Below are positions 7,440-14,058 of a stretch of DNA of 14,058 nt, in pieces; within the stretch, counting starts at the first letter, position 1; the number at the start of each line of letters is the position of its first letter. The translations under genes and the position numbers were made by a program. The notes under the pieces were generated by a model, which was not told the DNA's origin, ran no database searches, and saw only the letters and a list, made by a program, of their open reading frames with translations. The stretch lies in assembly GCA_029335925.2 (NCBI GenBank), contig JARJMX020000188.1, forward strand, positions 1 to 14,058. The letters run 5' to 3'. Origin of the DNA: Gammaproteobacteria bacterium. Its GTDB lineage: Bacteria; Pseudomonadota; Gammaproteobacteria; Halothiobacillales; Halothiobacillaceae.

Positions 7440-8117
7440 TCATGAAGGCTTCACCAGTTCCTCCAGCTCGACCATGGAGTCGATCACCGCATCCGGATGG
7501 TAGTTGCGGATATCCTCGCCATGGTTGTAGCCGTAGCTCATGCAGATGATATTAAAACCCGCAGCGCGCGCAGCCTTCACATCGGAGATCGAGTCGCCGA
7601 CCATCAGGGCCTCATGCGGGGCGCAGTGGAACCAGCCCGCGGCGTAGAATAGCGGGCCCGGGTCCGGCTTCTTGACCGGCAGGGTGTCACCGGAAATAAC
7701 GGTCTCGAAGAAGTCATACACGCCCAGGTCCTTAAGCAGTGGAACGGTGAACTGCTCGGCCTTGTTAGTCACGCAGCCCATCCTCAAGCCTAATGACTTG
7801 ATGTACTGCAATCCCTCCTTGACCCCCGGGTAGAGGAAAGAACGCTTTGAGGTGTTTTGAGCATAGAGCGTCTTGAAGATCGGCAGAGCACGCGCAAACA
7901 GAACCGCGTCAGGCTTGCCATTCAGATCGTTGGTCAGCGCACGCTCGACCAGGCGCTCGACCCCATGGCCGACCCAATTGCGCACCGCTTGCTCCCCGCG
8001 CACGGGCATATCGAGGCGCCGCATCATCTCATCCACGCAGTAAGCGAGATCGGGCACGCTATCGATCAAGGTGCCATCCAGGTCGAACAGCACCATCTTG
8101 GGGGCAAAGGTCTTCAT
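7440..8117 (-). CDS. gph: Phosphoglycolate phosphatase
   Basis: Gph removes phosphate from 2-phosphoglycolate, made by Rubisco oxygenation or DNA repair. The 225-residue protein is a HAD-superfamily phosphatase: motif I FDLDGTLIDS (nucleophile D12, acid/base D14), motif II threonine in GCVTNKAEQF, motif III lysines in LPVKKPDPGP and motif IV acidic pair in MVGDSISDVKAARAAG. A helical cap lies between motifs I and II. The ATG at 8117 is 1 nt after the rpe stop (TAGAATG); a GTG at 8129 is also in frame but lies inside rpe. The rpe-gph-trpE order is shared with Pseudomonas. Sequence alone cannot exclude other small phosphate esters as substrates. Confidence 0.92.
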   Translation of the reverse strand: MKTFAPKMVLFDLDGTLIDSVPDLAYCVDEMMRRLDMPVRGEQAVRNWVGHGVERLVERALTNDLNGKPDAVLFARALPIFKTLYAQNTSKRSFLYPGVKEGLQYIKSLGLRMGCVTNKAEQFTVPLLKDLGVYDFFETVISGDTLPVKKPDPGPLFYAAGWFHCAPHEALMVGDSISDVKAARAAGFNIICMSYGYNHGEDIRNYHPDAVIDSMVELEELVKPS

Positions 8118-8118
8118 T

Positions 8119-8811
8119 CTAGCCACCAACTTTGGCCAACTCGTCGCGCATGGCCTTGATCACGGAGTCATAGCGGTGCGGATCGCTGTCCTTCGCGGCG
8201 CCGAAGATCGCAGAGCCGGCCACGAAGGTATCTACCCCCGCCTCGGCCACTTCGCGGATATTAGCCGGACCCACGCCGCCGTCGATCTCCAGGCGGCAGT
8301 CATAGCTGCCCGCGTCGATCATGGCGCGGACCTTGCGGGCCTTGTCCAGCACGTAGGGGATGAACTTTTGCCCACCAAAGCCCGGGTTGACCGACATCAG
8401 CAGAACCATGTCCAGCTTGGGCAGGACGTATTCGAGCACATCCAGCGGGGTCGCCGGATTGAACACGAGGCCCGCCTTGCAGCCGGAGTCCTTAATCAGA
8501 CCGATGGTACGGTCGATGTGCTCGGAGGCCTCCGGGTGGAACGTGATGTAGGTGGCACCGGCCTTGGCGAAATCGGGGATGATGCGGTCCACTGGCTTGA
8601 CCATCAGATGCACGTCGATCGGCGCGGTCACGCCATGCTTGCGCAGGGCCTCGCACACCAGCGGGCCGATGGTCAGATTCGGCACGTAGTGGTTGTCCAT
8701 CACATCGAAGTGGACGATATCGGCACCGGCGGCCAGCACATTATCGACTTCCTCGCCGAGTTTAGCGAAGTTGGCGGAGAGGATGGACGGGGCAATAAGG
8801 AACTTCGACAT
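8119..8811 (-). CDS. rpe: Ribulose-phosphate 3-epimerase
   Basis: Rpe interconverts ribulose 5-phosphate and xylulose 5-phosphate in the pentose phosphate and Calvin cycles. The 230-residue TIM barrel has [17 protein letters not shown], the metal and catalytic residues in [69 protein letters not shown] and FVAGSAIFG. The ATG at 8811 has GGAG at about 7-nt spacing; an open extension to 8850 adds nothing family-like. It is the first gene of the leftward cluster leading into gph and trpE. The 141-nt region upstream (8812-8952) should hold the promoter, but I could not pick a convincing one. Confidence 0.97.
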   Translation of the reverse strand: MSKFLIAPSILSANFAKLGEEVDNVLAAGADIVHFDVMDNHYVPNLTIGPLVCEALRKHGVTAPIDVHLMVKPVDRIIPDFAKAGATYITFHPEASEHIDRTIGLIKDSGCKAGLVFNPATPLDVLEYVLPKLDMVLLMSVNPGFGGQKFIPYVLDKARKVRAMIDAGSYDCRLEIDGGVGPANIREVAEAGVDTFVAGSAIFGAAKDSDPHRYDSVIKAMRDELAKVGG

Positions 8812-8952
8812 GGAGGGACTCCAGAAATCGTGAAAAGAAAGATTGAGCAAATGTACCCCAACCGCCCCCCGAATTCACCTTAGGTGCGCACGGAAAGACA
8901 AGTTGGCCGTTTATGGACGGTCATCCGTACAGCTCGCGGCTTGCGCCAACCA

Positions 8953-9255
8953 CTACTTTCTCGGTAGGGTGGCGATAAAAGCCAGAAGATCCTCAAGCTG
9001 CTGCTCGTTCAAGCTTTTCGCCATCTCCACCATCATCTTGTGCCCCATACCTGCGCGGTAGTTCTGCATCATGGCGGCATAGGCCTCGCTGGACTTGGAG
9101 GTGAGGTTGGGGAACATGGGCGGTACGCCCTGTCCCTGCCCCCCGTGGCAAAGGGCGCAGTGGGCCTTGTAAAGCGCTTTGCCGGATTCAAGATCACCCT
9201 CCGCCAGCGCGGCGACGGGAATGAGAAGAGCGAGGAACAAGAGGTTTCGTACCAT
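8953..9255 (-). CDS. Small periplasmic c-type cytochrome
   Basis: The 100-residue precursor starts with a signal peptide (MVRNLLFLALLIPVAALA, likely cut before EGD). The mature part has one heme-binding site CALCH (33-37), followed by a glycine-rich GGQGQGVPPMFPNL stretch. Several methionines that could be the axial ligand follow (YRAGMGHKMMVEM), and the C-terminal helix LEDLLAFIATLPRK closes the fold. This is a class I monoheme electron carrier of the c553/c5-like type, matured in the periplasm by the Ccm system. The redox partner is unknown. I chose the ATG at 9255 because the signal peptide begins there and GGGG lies upstream; the frame is open to 9474 but that extension runs through the groEL terminator. 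It appears to be a separate unit from groEL. Confidence 0.87.
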   Translation of the reverse strand: MVRNLLFLALLIPVAALAEGDLESGKALYKAHCALCHGGQGQGVPPMFPNLTSKSSEAYAAMMQNYRAGMGHKMMVEMAKSLNEQQLEDLLAFIATLPRK

Positions 9256-9341
9256 GTGTTCAACCCCATGCATGATGGATGCATCGATTTCACCATAACC
9301 TGGCCTGAAAGCAGGAGCCCATCCAGTGGGATAGGCGCTCA

Positions 9342-9368
9342 ACAAAAAGCCCCGCACGGGGCGGGGCT
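9342..9368 (-). terminator. Rho-independent terminator of groESL
   Basis: On the minus strand, AGCCCCGC (9368-9361), a 5-nt loop and GCGGGGCT (9355-9348) form a perfect 8-bp stem followed by TTTTTGTTG. It lies 28 nt after the groEL stop and clearly ends the groESL transcript before the cytochrome gene. Confidence 0.88.
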
Positions 9369-9395
9369 CTTGCTTAAGGCCGATGCCTGACGGGA

Positions 9396-11039
<1,644 letters not shown>

Positions 11040-11073
11040 CTAAGAAGTGGAAAAATAGAGAGGATGACGGAGA

Positions 11074-11364
11074 TTAGTTTTCGATCACAGCGAGGATATC
11101 GTCCTCACTCATCATCAGCAGCTCTTTGCCGTCAACCTTGACCTTGGTGCCGGCATACTGGCCGAACAGGACTTCATCGCCAACCTTCACGCTGATTGGA
11201 CGAAGCTCGCCCTTCTCATTGCTCTTGCCTGGACCGGTGGCGATCACTTTGCCACGGTTGGGTTTTTCCGCAGCGCTGCCCGGCAGGACGATGCCGCCGG
11301 CGGTGGTGAGCTCTTCCTCGACACGTTCGATCAGAACGCGATCATGCAAAGGACGGATCTTCAT
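11074..11364 (-). CDS. groES: Co-chaperonin GroES (Hsp10)
   Basis: GroES is the heptameric lid of the GroEL folding chamber. The 96-residue protein begins [18 protein letters not shown] and includes the GroEL-binding mobile loop ([16 protein letters not shown], about residues 20-35). [29 protein letters not shown] and the C-terminal [12 protein letters not shown] are also present. Length is normal. It is the first gene of the groESL operon, controlled by a sigma70-like promoter and a CIRCE operator about 55 nt upstream of the start. Confidence 0.99.
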   Translation of the reverse strand: MKIRPLHDRVLIERVEEELTTAGGIVLPGSAAEKPNRGKVIATGPGKSNEKGELRPISVKVGDEVLFGQYAGTKVKVDGKELLMMSEDDILAVIEN

Positions 11365-11418
11365 GGTTCACACTCTCTTGACATACGTTGGGTTGGGGGT
11401 TGAGCACCGAGTCCTTTA

Positions 11419-11445
11419 CTAGCACTCGATGCTAGTGAGTGCTAA
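11419..11445 (-). promoter_or_regulatory. CIRCE operator (HrcA-binding site) of groESL
   Basis: The inverted repeat has 9-nt arms CTAGCACTC (11419-11427) and GAGTGCTAA (11437-11445) with a 9-nt centre. This matches the CIRCE consensus TTAGCACTC-N9-GAGTGCTAA except for one base. CIRCE is the operator of the heat-shock repressor HrcA. It starts at the last base of the -10 box and covers the expected transcription start, so bound HrcA would block initiation. hrcA itself is not in the window. Confidence 0.93.
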
Positions 11446-11472
11446 TCATAAGGGCATCCCGTCGCAGGTCAA
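11445..11472 (-). promoter_or_regulatory. groESL promoter, sigma70-like
   Basis: TTGACC (11472-11467) and TATGAT (11450-11445) on the minus strand are separated by 16 nt. The predicted start lies near 11438, inside CIRCE, giving a leader of about 75 nt. I saw no sigma32-type promoter, so heat induction is probably by HrcA release. The -35 box is only 24 nt from the stop of the degenerate GGDEF gene, with no terminator between. Confidence 0.75.
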
Positions 11473-11495
11473 GCCCCTGCGAGGATGATCTTTGA

Positions 11496-12878
11496 TCAAG
11501 CGGCAACAACCGACCGGGATCGGGCATCCGCCAACACCACCCGATTACGCCCCTCTTGCTGCGCCTGCTCAACCGCCAAGGAAGCGCGGACCCAGAGGGC
11601 CTCGAAGTTTGTGTCGATCTCGGGGCTGAAGGAAGCCACGCCAACGCTCGCGGTGACCTGCATGCCGAACGGCCATAGGCGCTCGATGGCCTGGCGAAAG
11701 CGTTCACCCACCCGCAGCGCATTATCGGCGCTGCAGTGGGGCAGGGCCAGCGCGAAACGGGTATCGCCGACGCGGGTCACAAGGTCACTCTCCCTCGCCC
11801 CCTTGAGCAGGGTGTCCGCCACCGAGCGCAGTACTTCGTCACCCGCCTCATGGCCGTACTGGATATTGATGTCGCCCAGCCGGTCGAGCTCCAGCAGGAG
11901 CAAGCTGAACGCCCCGCCGCCGCGACGCGCCATGGCAAGGTACTTGGTACCGAGTGAGAACAGCGTTTGCCGGTTGTACAGACCGGTCAGCGGATCGGTC
12001 ACCTCGAGTAGGTTCAAGCGGGCGCGCTGGGCCTCGACCCGCGCCGCAAGACCCGTGGCGATGATAAGGTTGCGGGCACGTACCAGCAGTTCCTCCTCCA
12101 TCACCGGCTTGGTGACGTAGTCGTTCACCCCCAGACGGAACAGTTCGCGCCTGCGCGCTGCGTCGTCGAAGCCGGTTATGGCCAGAATCGGCAGCCTGAA
12201 GTCCTCGAAGCCGGACTGGCGCAGCTGGCCGACCAAGGCCATGCCGCTCATCGCCCCCTCGAGCGCCAGATCCGTGATGAGCAGGTCATAGCGCCGCGCC
12301 TTCACGCGCTCAAGGGCTTCCTCAGCACGTTTCACCCAGTCCACCAGCAGCCCATGCGCCATCAGCATGCGGGTGATGACGTGGGCCGCGGTGCGCGAAT
12401 CCTCCACCAGCAGAATGCGCTTGCCGTAGATATGCTGGCCACGCGGATCGCGTCGCTCGGCATCACGGGTGAGGAGATAGGCGAGCAGCTTGTCCGGCTG
12501 CGAGGACGGGATGACCTCGGTGATGCCCAAGGTGAACAGGACCTCGTGCTCAGTTGCATCGCCGGTGGAAGTCAGCAGCAGGAGAGGCACCCCCTCGGGC
12601 AGTTCGACGCGCAACCTACCCACCAGCGAGGCCAGGGAGGGATCGTCGGCCGCAAAGGCTAGGCAGCAAACGTCGATGCGATGCTCGCGCGCCAAGGCCA
12701 CCGCCTCGCGCTCCGTAGTACAATCGAGCGACTGCAAGCCAGCCTGCTGGCAGATGCGCTCCAGCTCGTCACGCGCCTGGATATCCGCGGCGATGATCAG
12801 GGCCAGACGCCCTCCGCCGGTGTCCGCGCCGGACTGCGGACTCCTGGAATTCTGGGCCACCATATCATGCCTGCTCAT
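11496..12878 (-). CDS. PleD-like response regulator with degenerate GGDEF domain
   Basis: The 460-residue protein has three domains. A pseudo-receiver (about 25-138) lacks the phosphorylated aspartate. A complete receiver (153-270) has acidic pocket E159-D160, phospho-acceptor D203, T235 and K257. A GGDEF domain (about 285-455) begins DPLTGLYNR. Its catalytic GG(D/E)EF motif is GDTRF (371-375) and the metal-binding DxD is changed to ELD, so diguanylate cyclase activity is unlikely. The inhibitory-site motif RxxD is kept as RESD (362-365), which suggests cyclic-di-GMP binding. The ATG at 12878 overlaps the upstream paralogue's stop as ATGA and has AGGAG at 7-nt spacing, so the two are translationally coupled. 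No membrane segment is seen, so it is probably cytoplasmic. Confidence 0.88.
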   Translation of the reverse strand: MSRHDMVAQNSRSPQSGADTGGGRLALIIAADIQARDELERICQQAGLQSLDCTTEREAVALAREHRIDVCCLAFAADDPSLASLVGRLRVELPEGVPLLLLTSTGDATEHEVLFTLGITEVIPSSQPDKLLAYLLTRDAERRDPRGQHIYGKRILLVEDSRTAAHVITRMLMAHGLLVDWVKRAEEALERVKARRYDLLITDLALEGAMSGMALVGQLRQSGFEDFRLPILAITGFDDAARRRELFRLGVNDYVTKPVMEEELLVRARNLIIATGLAARVEAQRARLNLLEVTDPLTGLYNRQTLFSLGTKYLAMARRGGGAFSLLLLELDRLGDINIQYGHEAGDEVLRSVADTLLKGARESDLVTRVGDTRFALALPHCSADNALRVGERFRQAIERLWPFGMQVTASVGVASFSPEIDTNFEALWVRASLAVEQAQQEGRNRVVLADARSRSVVAA

Positions 12879-14058
12879 TCACTGACTCCTCGAACTGACT
12901 CCTCGATTTGTCGGGCGTGCATGACCACCCGGTTCCGCCCCAGGCGCTTGGCGTCATACAGCGCCTTGTCGGCGCGACCAAACAGACTGTCCAGCGATTC
13001 CGGACTCCCCGGATCAAAACAAGCCACGCCGATACTGATCGTCAGGCGCACACCGCCGACGTCCAGGTGCTCGCAGTCCCTGCGGATCTTCTCGGCCTTG
13101 GCGAAGGCATCCTCCGCGCTGCAGTTGGGCATGAGGAAAACGAACTCCTCGCCGCCGAAGCGGGCCACAAGATCCCCCTTGCGCAAGAATGCGCGCAGCA
13201 CATCGCCCACGGCGCGCAGGACCTTGTCTCCCACGGCATGGCCGTGCTGGTCGTTGACCTGCTTGAAGTGATCGATGTCCGCAACCAGCATGCACATGGC
13301 CCGCCCCTCGCGCTCGGCACGGGCGAGATAGCGCGCGGCGAGCTCAAAAAAGAAATGCCGATTGCCAAGGCCGGTGAGCTGGTCGGTGGTAGCAAGCTCG
13401 CGCATGCTCCGCTCCTGCTCTTCAACCCGCTCGAACAGCTTGCGGGCGGTAAGAAGATTGTGTACCCGGGCAAGAAATTCGGCCTCGACCAGCGGCTTGG
13501 GGACATAATCGTTCGCTCCGGCGCGGAATAGTTCGATCCTGCGCGTTGAGTCGTCGAACGAGGTCATGACCAGGATCGGCAGCTTGATGTAGGTCTGGCC
13601 ATACTGGCGCAGATGGCGCACCAGGGACAGGCCACTCTCCTCACCCTCGAGTACGAGGTCGACAATGATCATATGATAGGTCTTCTTTGCCAGCAGCTGG
13701 CGCGCCTGCGTCACTGAGCCGACGCTGTCCACCTCGATGCCGCAGCGTTGCAATATGTTGGTCACCATCTGCACGAAGGTGCGCGAATCCTCAACCAGCA
13801 GGATGCGCTCCCCCGCCAAGTCGTGACAGTACATTCGACGAAAAAAGTCCCGCAGGTAGGCCAGCAGGTCACCAAGCCGGGTGCGCTGGAACACGTCCGT
13901 GATGCCGGCGCGAAAGGCCTCCTGCACCAGTGAATCGTGGCCATCGGAGGACACCAGGCGAAGCGGTGTCACCTTGGACACAAACTGGCGCAGAGACTGG
14001 GCCAATAGACGACACCGCATCTTCAAATCAAAAAGTCGATATCGTAAAACAAACAAGT
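12875..14058 (-). CDS. PleD-like response regulator, diguanylate cyclase (N-terminus cut by window edge)
   Basis: The visible 394 codons encode the end of a REC-like domain (residues 1-75 of the visible frame, including RLVSSDGHDSLVQEAFRAGI). A full receiver (82-200) follows, with E89-D90, phospho-acceptor D133, T165 and K187, then a coiled linker (LFERVEEQERSMREL) and a complete GGDEF domain. The latter has DQLTGLGNR, metal residues in VADIDHFKQVNDQHGHAVGD, the catalytic GGEEF (301-305) and the RxxD inhibitory site RKGD (292-295). It should make cyclic di-GMP from GTP, controlled by phosphorylation and by product. A TTG at 14056 opens the visible frame, but comparison with the downstream paralogue suggests about 70 N-terminal residues lie beyond the edge. 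The cognate kinase is not visible. Confidence 0.92.
   Translation of the reverse strand, partial: LFVLRYRLFDLKMRCRLLAQSLRQFVSKVTPLRLVSSDGHDSLVQEAFRAGITDVFQRTRLGDLLAYLRDFFRRMYCHDLAGERILLVEDSRTFVQMVTNILQRCGIEVDSVGSVTQARQLLAKKTYHMIIVDLVLEGEESGLSLVRHLRQYGQTYIKLPILVMTSFDDSTRRIELFRAGANDYVPKPLVEAEFLARVHNLLTARKLFERVEEQERSMRELATTDQLTGLGNRHFFFELAARYLARAEREGRAMCMLVADIDHFKQVNDQHGHAVGDKVLRAVGDVLRAFLRKGDLVARFGGEEFVFLMPNCSAEDAFAKAEKIRRDCEHLDVGGVRLTISIGVACFDPGSPESLDSLFGRADKALYDAKRLGRNRVVMHARQIEESVRGVSE
12881..12906. repeat. 13-bp perfect tandem duplication at the GGDEF-GGDEF gene junction
   Basis: ACTGACTCCTCGA occurs twice head to tail (12881-12893 and 12894-12906). On the coding strand each copy carries the GAGGAG ribosome binding site used by the downstream gene. 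The duplication encodes the last residues of the upstream protein in two different frames and sets its stop. Confidence 0.9.

Noticed and set aside
5839..7503. 554-codon plus-strand open frame opposite trpE
   Set aside because: It is a shadow of trpE caused by GC-rich codon use; it is rich in His, Gly and Asp with no recognisable fold, and trpE on the other strand is complete.
8812..8850. 13-residue N-terminal extension of rpe
   Set aside because: The ATG at 8811 has a good ribosome binding site and matches the family N-terminus.
8876..8886. CACCTTAGGTG dyad upstream of rpe
   Set aside because: Only 5-bp arms and no adjacent promoter, so it cannot be told from chance.
11486..11498. TGATC/GATCA dyad after the degenerate GGDEF gene as a terminator
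   Set aside because: Short AT-rich stem with a 3-nt loop and no U tract.

Overview
The window looks like a chromosomal core segment of a non-enteric gammaproteobacterium, moderately GC-rich, possibly close to Chromatiales, Ectothiorhodospiraceae or pseudomonads. The reasons are the E. coli-type pyruvoyl SpeD and the gene order rpe-gph-trpE-trpG-trpD-trpC-(OsmC)-speD, which from memory matches Pseudomonas except that the crp/vfr gene is absent here. No insertion sequence, prophage, CRISPR array, tRNA or rRNA was seen. Every gene except the Fe-S protein gene at 525-1781 is on the minus strand.

Left edge (1-524): the first 77 codons of rplM (ribosomal protein L13) leave the window leftwards. 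Their upstream region holds two good sigma70-like promoters pointing at rplM, with a terminator-like hairpin between them. The distal promoter plus hairpin could make a short RNA of about 85 nt or an attenuated leader. A GlcF-like iron-sulfur protein gene diverges rightwards (525-1781) and meets speD tail to tail across a hairpin-rich spacer.

Middle (1882-8811): a long leftward cluster reads, in transcription order, rpe, gph, trpE, trpG, trpD, trpC, an OsmC/YhfA-like gene and speD. Most junctions are overlaps or gaps of 1-2 nt. The exceptions are 89 nt before trpE, 219 nt between trpG and trpD, and about 75 nt before speD. The cluster joins pentose phosphate/Calvin epimerisation and phosphoglycolate salvage to tryptophan synthesis and polyamine synthesis. 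A GlcF-like glycolate oxidase subunit lies on the other side of speD, so phosphoglycolate phosphatase and a possible glycolate-oxidising subunit sit in the same neighbourhood.

Right part (8953-11472): a small periplasmic c-type cytochrome, then groEL with a clear intrinsic terminator, then groES. The groES promoter (TTGACC, 16 nt, TATGAT) directly abuts a near-perfect CIRCE operator, which implies HrcA repression.

Right edge (11496-14058): two tandem PleD-like proteins (REC-like, REC, GGDEF) joined by an ATGA overlap. The upstream one has an intact GGEEF catalytic site and RxxD inhibitory site. The downstream one has lost the catalytic motif (GDTRF) but keeps RxxD (RESD). This suggests a cyclic-di-GMP synthase paired with a cyclic-di-GMP-sensing or regulatory paralogue, and it is the most interesting protein-level observation in the window.
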